Made by a program: the position numbers and the translations under genes. Source: Gymnogyps californianus (Eukaryota; Chordata; Aves; Accipitriformes; Cathartidae). Taken from it: a DNA stretch of 64,000 bases. The notes beneath the pieces were generated by a model. The model saw only the letters and a list, made by a program, of their open reading frames with translations, ran no database searches and was not told where the DNA came from. The stretch spans positions 8,487,937 to 8,551,936 of the forward strand of contig NC_059475.1 in the NCBI RefSeq assembly GCF_018139145.2, written 5' to 3'. Shown here in pieces: positions 12,895 through 25,977 of the stretch (the stretch's first letter is position 1; each line of letters opens with the position of its first letter).

Positions 12895-14929
12895 TACACG
12901 TTCAGGAGAAAGCAGAGAACTTATATTTTATTCTTTCTTTAGTAAATATTTCAACCAACTTTATTTATATATTATGTATAATTAATTATTTTTTTAGTAG
13001 CAGGGACATAAAGGATAGACACAAGAGTATCTGACAGATAGGTTGCAAGTGCTTGTATTGTTACTGAGCAATTTAACTCCCTTTCTGTCTTTTCTCTAGC
13101 TAACTAGAATGTCTCATGACTCTGGGCTTAATTCCACTAACTATATGGCTGTCAAGTATTTGTACGTTTTACATTAAAATCAAATTAACTCATATGTATA
13201 GTGTAGGAAATGGACTTTAACTTTTATGCATTTGATTTTGTAAGCCTTGCTTAACTCTGGTATTTTCCTTGTGTGCTATCCTGATAAAAGTTCATCATTC
13301 TTACCATATTAATTCTATTCTTATTTTTGGTTTTAATCTAACGGAAAGATTAGATTTAGTTAATTTGCTTGGCAAATTGGTAGAGCACAGAGTGATGAGG
13401 TGAGGAATGTGATCAAATAAAGATGGATTTTGGAAGGCTTATCTCCTTTTCCTCTCTGTGCACCCACAATGTGGGTCTCCTTCAAGAAGCCTCTCCCAAG
13501 GAAATGAAAGAATTGTATTGTTGGAAGTAAAGGCAGGTATCAACGTAACAGACAACCACCATTCTAAACATCATTTTCTTAGACCACGATGTGATAAGGG
13601 ACAGGGAGGAATAAAGAACACATTGGGAATAGCGATCTCTCAGAGAGAAATCTGTGGGACCTGTGAAGAGCTGTGTACATCTCTTTCTTCATTTACAGTA
13701 GATCATTTGTCTTCTAACTTTGATTATTGTCTTTCCTGACCACAAACACCACTGGTTTTGGATTCCCTCTATTAAATAGGTTGCACTAGGTCAAGGTTAA
13801 GATAAGGTGGGAAGAATAATTTTTCAGAATTACAGCCTCTGAAATAAAGCTTATTTCTCCATAGAGAAATGGAAGATTTAAGCTTCCCATAATTACAGTC
13901 ATTCAATTTTGACACATATTTAAAAAATAAACTGAATTAGAATTTCAACAACTGTTCATCAGTGTTGTATAACTGGAGTTCTTAAAAAATGATGGAAGTG
14001 GAGAAAAGCTGCTTCTCCCATTACCCCGATCCCCAAATTGATGTGCACCTAGCACAGTTAATATCAGCAAATTGGACTACCCAATTTACATAAGGAAAGA
14101 CCAGGTTAGAAAATACATAAATTTTTTTAAGCTGGGGCCTAATGAAGTTCATTGGTAAAATGTAAAGAACTGTCAAAAAGTTGCACAAAGACAAAAAGGC
14201 CAAAGCAATGCCTGTCTTTAAGGAGAGAAGGTGAAGATATCTGTGGGATAACATTAGTGCTCCGAAAAGTACCAGAAAAAAATAATATAATCTATTTTTA
14301 AGCTTCTAGGGTAGTTTCACTCAGTATGTGTTTCCTTTGTTTGCTTATGGATATTCAACTGGGATAAAGTCAAAAGGCTCTAAAATAAAACAGGAGATAT
14401 TCTCCATTGATAAAGTCTGTTATGTCAAAGGAGGAACATAGACTGGTTTGACAGTTTTCTTTTTGTCATGTTGATTGTTAAATCCTTATCTTCTAAATAA
14501 GCTGTCATTGAGTCACAGTTGAACCTGAGTGAAGTACCAGGGTTTATCCCAGTGTTGGGTCTGGTAATAATCTAGTACTGATTTGGCTTGATACGTATCC
14601 TGAGCAATGAGTATCTTTATTGCAGTCGTAATGTTGAATTTGGAAAAAAGTGGAAGGAATAATTGCATGCAGATTAGATAATAGAATTAGAATTCAAGAA
14701 GATTTAGGTTGGTGATCTGGAATAAACTATGTGGAATTCAGTGAAGACATGCCGAATATAATACTAGTAGGAATAATTAATTGAACAAATAAAATAGTGT
14801 AGCAAGTCTCCAGAAGAAGATCTGGGGTTATAAAGTATCTTGAACATAAAATATACTAGCAGTGTTGTGTGATTAATGCTACTGAAAAGCATAATTTAAA
14901 AAGCATGGAGGTGACAAACTGGAATTAAT

Positions 14930-15445
14930 GTGGAAGACATGCAAGGTACTTCTGTTCTGCTCAGCCATAACAAGGCTGTCCAATTTTTGATAGCATCCTT
15001 CAAGAAAACTCTGAATCAGTTAGAGAAGATTGTGAAGATGGGTATACATCTAGAACTGGGATGTATGGCCCATGATGGAAGAATGGAAGTTCTTAGACAA
15101 ATCCAAGTAGAGTCTTGAAGCACGTTAAAAAATGACATACAGAGGGTAGTAACTCTGTTGTCTACTGAAGGCAGGACAAGCAGTAGTGGGCTACAGTAAA
15201 CTGTAGCGGTAGAAATACAGGCTGGAAATAAGGAGATATTTTTCTAATGATTAGCACGAGAAGAAGTTGCCTTGCAGACACAGGTTGGGAGTATTGTAGA
15301 ATCTCCATCATGGAAAATTTCTAAGGACAAGTTAGGTAAATATCTGTCAGAGATGGTTTAGATGTAGTTCATCTTGCTTTGGGGCAAGAAGATAGACTAC
15401 CTGACCTCTTGAGGTCATTTTCATCCCTGTCTTCTGTGATTCTTT
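14930..15445 (+). mobile_element. CR1-type LINE, degraded 3' end
   Basis: The part from about 15150 shows the diagnostic 3' region of CR1-family LINEs: a GAAGGCAGGACAAGCAGTAG start, then a GGCTGGAAATAAGGAGATAT-like run. It continues to AATCTCCATCATGGAAAATT and ends with ACCTGACCTCTTGAGGTCAT before a TGTGATTCTTT remnant. Many substitutions separate it from active-family consensus as I remember it, so it is an old copy. The 14930-15150 section is a less certain upstream extension. No reverse transcriptase frame remains. Confidence 0.8.
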
Positions 15446-17238
15446 AATACACATTAGTCATAGTGTATTAAATCCAATACTAAGTATGAATGTTACCAAT
15501 TATTTCACTGCTCTCAAAACATTTATGCTTTTACAGAAACCCAACAGGCTTGTACTGTACTTTTTACAAATATTGTGATGAAATTCTGAAGGAAGCATTC
15601 CTTTCTCAAGGAGCAAAAACAAGCTCACAGTCCTGTCAGGATGATTTCGTTGAAGTTTATAAAAGGGGGAGGGAAAGGATATTATTTTGTTGGCATTACT
15701 ATTTGGCAAATCGATACAATGCTTCTGGCTTCTAAAGCTAACCTCAATATATCATAGAATAGTGAAAAATTCTGTTCTCTTGATTAACTAGACAATGATT
15801 TGAAAGAAAGTAATATGATAGTCACAGTTAACCCTTCCAATAGAGGTCAACAATTTGTATTAGACCTCATCTTTGATTGCCTGAAGGTCCCACTGAGAGC
15901 TTGAGCTAACCTCTTTTACTCTGTGTTACAGTGAACTAGGAGCATGGACATAGCTAGTTAGCATGTCTCCACTTAGAGGATGTAATTTCTTAAACATAAG
16001 GTTCTCAGACTATGGTCTTAGATGCATAGCCAAAAAAACACCTGGTCGCGTAATGCTAATTACCTATATAGCATTGCGAAATCTCTGTGATCTATTAGGC
16101 TGATAGTACCTCAAAAAAAGTACTGATAGCCTGGAAGGAACTAAAAAAAATGTTGCAAAAATGACTTGAAATTCATAAATTCTCTAAAAATATGATGTTT
16201 TCAATTTGATTTATCAAAAGAAGATTGACAGAAAATGTGCCAACACTGAAAGCTGACACATCCTTCAAAAATAAGGAGGCATTTTTAAGAAAGGGGATAG
16301 TTCATTATTGAAATAATTTACATTAATAGGCTATGTATTATGGGATGTTTGTGAAAGATTTCATTACTTTCTAAAGTGTATACTTTGCAAGATATATATC
16401 AGTAAAGACATTTCTGAATGAAATTTTCTCTTAAATCGTGTAGGAGTCCACACCAAAATCAGTGGGGTGTGTGTGGTTTTTTTTTTTAATCTAGGAATGT
16501 TTTGCTTTTGTCACTAATACAGAGGTTGAGGAGGAAGCGGAAACTGATAATTTTGCCTAATATATAATTTTCTGTAAGTAAATGGTATTGGTTTTGATGG
16601 ATGATACCTCATTATAGTATCAGAAGTCACAAAAAATTAGGAATTGGCAGAAAAAAGAAAAAGAAAAACTTCTCCCTCTTCTCAAAATGTTTCCACATTA
16701 TTTTAGCTGGCATGATCCATTCTAAATATTTGTAATGTAGCAGAGCACAGCATGATTTAAGTTCAGGCTGAAATAAATTGTTGTAGTCCTGTAACTACAG
16801 CCATTGAAGAGGCACCTTAATTTATGTAGTCATCATGGAAAGTGTACCTAACCCAACATACACATTCTACATTGAGGTCATAAGCTGTATGTTCTACAAT
16901 GACAAGCTAGTAATTGTAAATAAAGATTTTAGAAGCTCAGTATATTTTTTATTGCGCTTTTTTGATTAAATTATCATATGTACTGATGTAAGCGAGGTGT
17001 TCCCTAAGTGTTGTCCTTTTTGGGTGGTTTTTTTTTCTGTTTTCCTGATAGAGACCTGCTACTTTTGTATGTAATTAATGTTCCTCAAAGAATATACTTA
17101 ATCTGTAACTTGTTAGATGCACCTAGAATTCACCTTGTTGACCAGCCTTACTTTTCCCTTTCTTTTTCAGTTACAGGGTGACTAGCTTTGGAGGCCTTAG
17201 GTTTCATTTTTCCTCCTTGAAATTTGGAACAGTTCTCT

Positions 17239-17275
17239 TCCCCCCCACCCTTCTTTCCTTTGGGAAGGGGTGGGG
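17239..17275. repeat. Imperfect C/G-rich inverted repeat
   Basis: A CCCCCCACCCTTC arm and a GGAAGGGGTGGGG arm pair with one bulge around a short TTTCCTTTG loop. It is a polypyrimidine-to-polypurine switch that could form a hairpin. Function is unknown. Confidence 0.6.
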
Positions 17276-20200
17276 AACAAGAACAACAATCCTTTGCTCT
17301 CCTTTCACTGGTCAGGGATGTAACGAGAAAGAACAGATTATGCATTTAAAGCAGAAAATATACAAGCAAAGTAACGTACCACATTTTCCTGTACAGCTTA
17401 TACTCTCCTGACAGAAACAGTGAGTATAGTGAACATATATTTTACAATCCTTGGAAAATCAGTGCTGCATCTTTTAATAAGCAAGGTCCTTTGTCATAGT
17501 GTTTCATGGCTTAAGAACCATGTATTTGTAAAAAGGACCAAATGATCTTGGTGCTTCTAATTCTCTAGCATCACATTAAGAAACCTATTTTATTTAAACT
17601 GTTCTTCAGTGAGTGAACTGTCTCTGTAATTGTAGCTAATGTCTATTGCAAGATAATTACAGTGCTTCCCATGCAGGATCAGAGATGTAGAGGCTTTATT
17701 TGGGCCAGAAACTCTTGGCCCTTTTTAGAAACCATGTATATCTATACATATGTCCCTCTCTTCCTATCCACACAAGCACTTGGCTTCTTTATGGACTTGC
17801 AAACAAAGGAGATTCTTTGACTGATTAGACAGAACTAAGTTATTGACTGGCCTTTTACTTTGCAGTTAAAGATCAGATTTGGAGGTTATATACGTCATTT
17901 GTTCACCTTAAAGTTTGGATAAATCTTTCTTTTCTTTCCTGTGTTTTTGCACATGTGTGTGTATCTGCTTTTTGAGGGAGGGAGATGAGGAGTACTGTGT
18001 TTGCTCTCCTTTCTGTAGTTCTGGTACCTGATGGCTAAATTAGATTACAGGGTCCCCTTTTGGATAATCACTCAAGATGCGTAGAAGTTCATTGGCCCAA
18101 GATAAACATTAATTGAAAACAGATTGGGAAGTCTGTTCTCCGAAAGGAAGTAGTAAATGAGACTGGGTGTTTGGTGCCAAAAGAAGGCATAAACCTTCTC
18201 TTTCTTATCTCATTATTTTTTATGTTAGGGAAGGGCAGTTATGTCCTGGCCCTAATGCTAGGACCAGGTTAACGGGGTTGTGCGGCTGACAGCAACTGTT
18301 TTCCGGTTGTTGTTGCTAGGATATTCTGGTGTCCTTTTCGTTGCGTTGCTAAAGCTGGTACTTAACAGGAAGGCAGAAATATCCTCTGTGATAACTGTGC
18401 ATCACAGAAAAGGCTTACTTTCTACCCCTCTACTTCTATCCTCGTTGTTCAGTTGCAATTACCAAAAGAAAGTTTGATAATCAAGGGAACTAAAATAATT
18501 AAGCTGTAGTTTTTCAATAATACTTGCAAGTTTTACCTTAAGAATGTATGTGCTTTTGAAAAAGAACAAATTTATCTAGAGTCTAGATTTACCAATAAAT
18601 TTAGATAAAACAGGTTTAACTGTCTTGCCTAATGGGGTCTCCTTATACATAATAAGGCTATTTGTCATACCCTTGATAACCTAACCTTTGTTAACTGCTT
18701 AGAAACTATCAACAGAGAAGTCAGAGGCTCTGTTGTAACCGGGATACCTTCTCGCCAGCTCCTGCTTTATCCATTACTAAATTGCTAAACAAAAAAAAGA
18801 GTAAAGAAGGAATTGTTTAAACTCATTATCAGAATTAAATGGTGTTTAGTAACAAAGCCGAAAAAAGACTAGAAATTAGAAAATAAGAAATATCTTATTT
18901 CCTTCCTTAAATATTATGACAAACATTGCCAGAAGGGTAATGCAACTTGTTTTTATAAATAATGTTTCCACAATATTTTTCATGTTCTTATTTATATAGC
19001 ATGGTGCAAATTCAAGTAAACCATTAATATTTTAGCAAGAAGTAGAAGAGCACCTATTTTTACATTTTAAAAAAAATCTATATGCATTACGTGATTTTCT
19101 TTAATTCTTTCTTTGCTGCAAATCTTTTTCTGATTAATTAATTGAAGATCTCTTTTATTTGTTTTTAATGTTGGGACCCTTTAATGCTACTAATGCTTTA
19201 GATATTTTATTCTTTTATCCACTAACTTTTAAAAACAAGTTAGTAACAAATCAGGAATTGGCAAGTATTGTGATTGCAATATCTTCTCTGGCATCCCTAT
19301 AGATAGCATGGTAATACTCATAAGCAAAATAAGTGATAGATACACAAACTTGAAAATGCTAGTTTGTGGTGACAAAGACCACAGTCATCTTTTCATATTA
19401 CACATACTGTGTTCCTGGCTGTGGCTACAAGATAGTTGCAGACTCCTTCCTAATGTTGGTGAGCAGCAGTTTCTGTCTTTTCCAAAAGGATAAAGGAATA
19501 TCCAAAAGGATACACAAATGCTTCTGGTTATTGTGAAGTGCTGCAGATTCTCTCCAGCTCTGGCAAAACTGGGAAGAAGTCACAGCACTGTGTAAGCAAC
19601 AAGGATTGTGTGTGTGTTGCAATAATGTGAAGGCATGGAGAGAGAAGACATTTTGGCTAGCGTGGAGGCCAAAGCCCTCTTCCCATCCACCTGCCCTGTA
19701 AACTGACACCTGCAAGACAGTATAGGAATAACATTTAACAGCCATTCCTTTTGCAACTAAACACGAGGAAAGTAATTGACTTCATAAGCGAAAATTTACT
19801 CTTTCTTTTCTGTTTGAGGTGCTCTTTTTTGTATAGCAAGGCAGACTTTACACGTTAAATGTCATGTTGAGATTATATATTGCTAGTTATTTTCAGCTGT
19901 GAATTTCATAGAGAGTATTAAACTATTAAGGTACATCAGTTTAACCAATAGCCTTCTAGGGTACTAAGTCTGAAAACAAATAAACGGAGTTTAATTTGGA
20001 AACTCTGCCTTTTATTTATATCTGAGAATGGTCATCTCTTAATGTTTTCTGACATTGAGTATTTCAAAACTCAAAATTATTAAGACTGTGACTTTTTTGA
20101 TTGTAGATGTTTATAGCTTAAATATATCATTAGGGTACTGGGTTTGGGTTGATACTGTTTTCTTGAAGGAAATGTAGAATTCTGAGTTAAAGCAATGGTG

Positions 20201-20370
20201 TAAAAGACAGATGTTTGCAACTCAAGTGCTTCTCAGAAAAGTTGTCTTCTCTCCTGTGCAAAAATATGAAAGCGAGTTTATTTGTGTTTATTTAGATATT
20301 GATTAGTAAAATACATTTGGATAACATGTTTGGCTCTTACTAAAGTAATGGGAATAGTTTCATTAATGTT

Positions 20371-20412
20371 TGGACCAGGTGATCTTTCGAGGTCCCTTCC
20401 AGCCTGGGTTGT
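20371..20412 (+). mobile_element. CR1-type LINE, short 3' fragment
   Basis: The stretch contains GGACCAGGTGATCTTTCGAG followed by GTCCCTTCCAGCCTGGGTT, the conserved terminal block of CR1 elements. Only about 40 bp can be recognised. 5' truncation is normal for this family. Confidence 0.75.
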
Positions 20413-21606
20413 TATCAGACCAGGCATATAAAATGATTGCAGCAAGTAAGAATATTTTTAGAGGCAAAATTTTCAAAATAACCTGTCATATTTCCCAAGA
20501 AGTACACAAGAAGGTTTGAATCCAGAACCCTTGATGGTAATTAGTGAGACTAGAAGGAAATGCCAAAGCTAGAAAAGATAGAAGGGCTTAAACTCTCAGC
20601 TGCAGTGAGGAACCTACATCGAGTCCAGACACACAAGCCAGTATGCTCCATGGGATATAAGAAAACAGTATGTCTCTTTTAAAAGTGAACAACTAGCTTG
20701 TGTTTTTAAAGTAAAGATTAGGACTTTCTGTCCTTTGTATGTGTTAACCTGTGGACTGGAGAGCATGGCTGGGATGGATATCTGAAGAAGTGCTTTGGAC
20801 GTGCAGGAACTGGACCTTCTAAGACTTTGACGAGAAGATTTGCTGAACTTTCATTTGGTTTTAAGTCTGCTTAAATCCATTTTTAGCCACCAGTTTGCTT
20901 TTTTTTTTTAATTGTATGTTGTATTTTCTAAATAATACATAAAATAAATTCTACCTCACAATTCTGCTGTCATGCAAATTAAGCAGTAATAGCACCTGTA
21001 GTTTATGGATACAAAATGGAACCGTAGCGTAGCAGAATGTATTTTATGCTCTGGTGCTGTATCAGAAAAAAATGCTAAAAAAAATAAATTAACTACATTC
21101 ACTTTTTAATTGTGAAAATGTTGTCTCCTTTTTTGTTGGTCTTGATTGTTGTAGCAGTTTTATGTATGAAAGTCTTCAGTAATAGCAAGTCAACTCTGTT
21201 CATCAGGGCATTGATTAGGTATACTTGGAATAACAGTTGGGTAGATCTTTGTCAGTTATAGAAGATTAGTACTGTGCTGTAATGGTTTCAACTTTAAGTT
21301 GATACATTAAATCATTAATCTTACAGATGTAAGTGAGCCTGACATAATTAAGTTATCTTAATCCTTAGAGATTTTAGCTTTCACTAAATGTCTGAGCACT
21401 GAACTAGTAAACATGAAGCAATCACAACTGCTTATAATATCAACTTTATTCAAAGAGGTTTGTTTTTTTTCTTCTATGACACTTTTTTCTATATGACACT
21501 TTCGGACCGAAAGCTGCATCTGCTTATATTTATTTTTAAAACAGCTGTTAGAGACATATAGGAGAGTACTAAAATGTGTTACTAAACTATTTCTTCTTAC
21601 CAACAG

Positions 21607-21691
21607 TAATATGAACAGTGCTTATGCAAGGCTGCTTCAGTCCGTTCAGAGGATCATTTACCAGGAGGGGTTTGATGGCTCTGATCCCCAG
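21607..21691 (+). CDS. ELP4: ELP4 exon 6 (internal, 1 nt plus 28 codons)
   Basis: Short internal coding exon. The acceptor is TTCTTCTTACCAACAG and the donor is CAG|GTACTG. The first base completes the split Cys codon from exon 5, and the exon ends in phase 0. After that Cys it encodes NMNSAYARLLQSVQRIIYQE followed by GFDGSDPQ. The IIY-EGFDGS-PQ segment is a clear ELP4 signature as recalled from the human protein (there, an [20 protein letters not shown]-like stretch). It forms a helix and turn in the second half of the RecA-like fold. The 85 bp length and the 1+84 phase agree exactly with the neighbouring exons, which supports the join. Confidence 0.96.
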
Positions 21692-22769
21692 GTACTGAAG
21701 ACCCTTGTACTCTTCTATAATCCTGTAACTAATGTTTTCTGAATTTTCAAGGGTGGCACAAGAAGGCCTTGGACAAAGTCACAAGGAACAAGCTGTTTCT
21801 AAGCATTGCTAAAGTAAACAAACAAAGTAAATAGAGAGTGTAGTTCATATTTTAATGTGCATTTGGAGTTTTTACCTGTTACAGATATGTAGACCATGCG
21901 AGAAAGAACTGTAAGCCAACATTAGTAAAATGCATATTCTGTGCAATTAGCTAATAAATGGATTGCAAAATATAATGTAATTAAGCAAAACACATTTTCC
22001 CCTACAGTATTTTTTTTCAATCTATTGCTTTAGCAATAATGTGTTCAAGACTCTTGAGATTGAACATTTAAGCTTAAACTTTCAGATTTTTTCAGTGTTG
22101 TTTTAACTGGAGCGGAGTGAATTTTTTAATGAATTAAATGGTGTGCATCTTTATGTAGTGAGCATTGAAACACAAGTAAAGAAATAAGAATGCTATTTCA
22201 ACTTACAAATCAAAACAGCTTACCAGACTTCTGAAGATCTCTGTACGCTTCATAAATCATACTGTGGGTAATCAAAAACATTTTAAGCATAACACCACAG
22301 GCTGAAAACCCTTTTCTAATTTGAGCAGTGCCCTATTCTTTGTCACATTCAGTAATATGTGAGTCCTTTGGAGGTGATGGAAATAAAATAATAAATTATA
22401 TATATTGATGCTTAATTGATAGGTAATTATCTTTATTGTTGTACAATAGAAATGTTACTACAGTAGAAGTTAATTAGTATAGATGCTGGAGAGCCTCAAA
22501 GAATAATACAAGACTGTGTACTATTACCAGTTGAATATCTTAGAAATCATTTTTGTGGGGAAGATAATGTTGGAATGGATGTTTTCATGTCTAACAGTAT
22601 GTTTTAGAAAGGTTACCTGCACAGAACACTTGTGTGTAAATTTAGGTTATTTGTGCTCAGTGTTTAGTCTCTGCTGAGATTTATGGGAGAGCTCGCCTTC
22701 CCTTTGGTGGCAGTGCCAGTCTGGAGAAGTAAATTGGTCCTTGACAGGCACCTCTCCCCACTCGCTGTG

Positions 22770-22783
22770 GTAGCCATGGCAAC
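22770..22783. promoter_or_regulatory. RFX-type X-box
   Basis: GTAGCCATGGCAAC is a near-palindromic X-box (consensus GTNRCC, short spacer, RGYAAC), the site for RFX factors that drive cilia and brain genes. It sits in the GC-richer patch 22680-22930 of intron 6. Whether it is used cannot be judged from sequence alone. Confidence 0.45.
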
Positions 22784-24818
22784 AGGCATGTCATCCTACC
22801 GTACGGCACTGTGCGCAGAGATGCTCCTCCTGCATGGTGACAGGTCCTGCGGAAGCCTGAAAGCTTGCTGGCTGCAAAGAGCAGCGACGAGTGAAACAAA
22901 CACCCTGCCAACCTTCAGCCAGCAAACAACCTCCTACTGAAGAGATTAGGCTGGTGTTTCTTGTTTTTCTTTGTATATGCCTGATTTTTTTTTTACATGT
23001 AAAAGAAAATGAAGGTTGGTCAGAGCCAATATTTTTGGGTTTTTTGCTTGCAAGCAGGGAAGAATTAAACGTCATGGATAGTTATTTTCTGTACTTGTTC
23101 ATTGTTTCAAAATGTCTTACTAGTGTCAATAAAGCAAAACCAGAACTTTAACTCAGATGAATTTAAAAGTATACGTTTGCTAAATGGTGTATATAAATTT
23201 CTGAGGTGAAGCTTTAATAGTTAGAAAACGAGTCCTTTTTCAAGCCAGTTTATCCATCTAGAAAGCCATTAGCACTTGCGTAGTTGTTTCTGTTTCAAGG
23301 GAGGTAATGCATATGATTTCCTGGAGCAGTTTCTGTTACTTTCTTTTAAGATTCCTCTTTTCCCCATGCATCATCTTTCTTTGTACACTCAAATTTTGTA
23401 CATTTAGAAGCAGTATTTAATACACACTTCTTAAAAATATGTCCAGAGTTGAATGTAGTTACGGCCCAGAACACACCTTGGATCTTTTTACCTTCCAGAT
23501 CTATGAGAAATTCACCTCTCTTCTACTCTGTATCCGCTTCTATTTACTGAGCCTTGAGAAGCACTTTTTACATAGCCAGATATGAAGATTGTAGAGCAAG
23601 GACCAGCCTGTATTCTTCTGGACCTGTGTCCCTGTATATAATAATAATACAAGCTTCTGAGAAGTTTGTGCATGTATGCTCTTCCCCCCGAATAATCCTC
23701 TCCTCTTTGGGTGGGTTCTGTTGGCAGTGGCTTTCATGAAGTTCGGAAAAAACTTAGGAAGGGCCTTTTGGCAAGGGCCAAAATGTAGCAGGGAGGTATT
23801 GAACTTTCAAGAGATTTGCTTACTGACTTTAGGTAGGTCCATTAATCACTGCCTGTGAATGACAGAAGCTGATGCCATTAATGCTTCGGGTTTTGTACTG
23901 TGAAGTATAATCCTTCCAAAATCTCTGGACTGTGGAGGTCTAGAAATGCGTTGCTTGTTGGATCTGGATTCAAAGGAAAAGTTTAACCTGACTGGTAAAA
24001 CTTTCAGATATTTTTGGCTACTTTCACATCAGTATGCCAATGATACTTAGACTTACTACTCCTTTTTACCAGTATTTGAAGAGGGGTCTGGAGAAGAGTG
24101 AGCAGAATGTGACTCACTCCAGCTGACAGAGGTTTGACACAATTAGGAAAATCAGTGAAAACTACTGTTAGAGGTTTAGTAGACCTCTGATAAAATGGTC
24201 AGGCATCTCTAGGACCTAGTATGATTAGTTAACATTAGTTTTGTAGGACCATCTGCTGTTGGCCATCATAGATTAATATTTCTCGACTGTCCTGCCTGAC
24301 TTTGTGGGCCTTAGGACAGTAATTCCTGTTTGAAGTATTAGGCTACAGAAAAGTTTGGTTGAAGTTAAGCAAAGCAATTACGTGTTTGTTCACACTGCCT
24401 GGAACATCTTTGCCAAGATCTATTTGGAAATTCAGGGTCTGAATGACCTATAACCTAGAAATACGAGCATCAGTTTTACATCCTTTCTAAAACCTCCTAG
24501 TAACTCTTTGCTGCTGATCATTAAGTATGAATCCTTTATAAATTGAGCATGGTTTTAAGTCATACAGAATAGCACTTGTTTGTTTCAGAATATTTTGGGG
24601 TTTTCATGTTTGACAACAGAACTTTCATAGGCAACTATATTTCCTTAACATTTCTTTGGTATACTTTGGAGCTCAAGTTGGGTGACTTTCAGGGTAATAA
24701 AGCTGTGAGGGATTGGTTTTTTGTTTGCTTGGAGATGGTTTTTTTTTTTTTTAATTCTTCATAATCAGAATTCTTGCTGCCAAAGCAAACATTGTTACAA
24801 AAATTACATGAAAAAGGT

Positions 24819-24836
24819 AAAAAAAAAAAAAAAAAA
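24819..24836. repeat. A18 homopolymer
   Basis: Eighteen consecutive A in intron 6, preceded by a T12 run about 70 bp upstream. No retroposon body is recognised beside it. Confidence 0.9.
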
Positions 24837-24975
24837 TCCAAACTTCCAAACTAATGAGAGTATAAAAGATCTAGTGGTATATCTAAAAAAAAGTTATCCT
24901 ACTCTAGTGCAGGCTTGTTGTTATAGAATATTAGACTTATGCTTTTCTTATATTTCAGTTATGGAATAAGCTGTT

Positions 24976-24999
24976 TGTCAGGGCCTTGTGGGCCTGACA
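24976..24999. repeat. Inverted repeat, 9 of 10 bp paired
   Basis: TGTCAGGGCC, spacer TTGT, then GGGCCTGACA. One mismatch in ten pairs. No transposon or terminator context is seen. Confidence 0.7.
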
Positions 25000-25947
25000 G
25001 AATTATACTGGTAGAAATTCTGTTACTGGCCAACATAAATACATCTGCTATTATCTGGTGTTTGAATAGCTTTATCTTTTACAACTCTTATGATTTAATA
25101 TTGTGAAACAAGCATCTGTCATCCTTTATCCAATAAGAGAACTGATATTCTGATATGGTTTTTTCTCTGTTTGTATGTTGTTCTTATGGATATTCTTCAT
25201 AAGAAAAGAGTATTTTTCTCATTAAAAAAGTTTCTGTAAGTTTTATGTATGTTTGCTCTGAAATTTTGAAATACCAGAACATGTTCTCTGCATGGTCAAT
25301 ATCCGTTATATCTGGATAAAATAGTTTTCTTAAATGCCTGATTTTGTACTATTGTTTAAACACACATCAAGAAATGCGTGAATCTGCTCTGATTAGAAGT
25401 CACTAAAGAATGTTAGACTAGCTTCTATTTTTCCTATTCTTTTTAAGACTCTGAATATCCAAGCCTAACAAATATCATACAGAGAAGTCAGATTGTGTCA
25501 TATTATCCTGTGCTATTATCCTGATCTTCATACAGTAGTGTAAAAAGTTAACTTTGCGTAAGTAAAGCCTAAAAGCCTGCAAAGCCTGAGACTAAAGAAT
25601 CTGCCAGAGTTAAAACATATATCACTTTCACAAAGATTGTAAGTGAATTGGCAGATCAGCTCACTGTGTAAGCCATGAGAGTTGGATAAATGCAGAGCCA
25701 TGTGGTACTGACTGCGTTTCACAACTCAGGCTCTGTCTACCCAATATGGAGAAGGAAGTATTTATAAGAGTAGCCTCTTGTCTTGTCAAAACCTTTCCTC
25801 TGGATTTCCAGAGCAGCTGTGCAATGTTTTGTGCTTGATAGTTACTGTTCATTCCAGCTGGTGGAAATGAATATCTACAGTTTATCAAAGCACTTTGCTG
25901 TAATGAAAAGTACCTGGGAGCTTTTATTTATCTAAACCAGGGGTTTT

Positions 25948-25977
25948 TATATATATATATTAAAAAAAAAAAAAAAA
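25948..25977. repeat. (TA)7 followed by A16
   Basis: A compound microsatellite: alternating TA from 25948 to 25961 and then sixteen A. It is likely to vary in length between individuals. Confidence 0.9.

Larger units (their letters stand above)
11808..21606 (+). other. ELP4: ELP4 intron 5
   Basis: A 9.8 kb intron with two CR1-type LINE fragments on the + strand (about 14930-15445 and 20371-20412). It also has GC-richer patches of unknown origin at 11930-12180 and 18230-18470, a C/G-rich imperfect hairpin at 17239-17275, and an A15 run at 12880-12894. No exon is seen. The 80-105 codon open frames lack any family signature. Confidence 0.85.
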
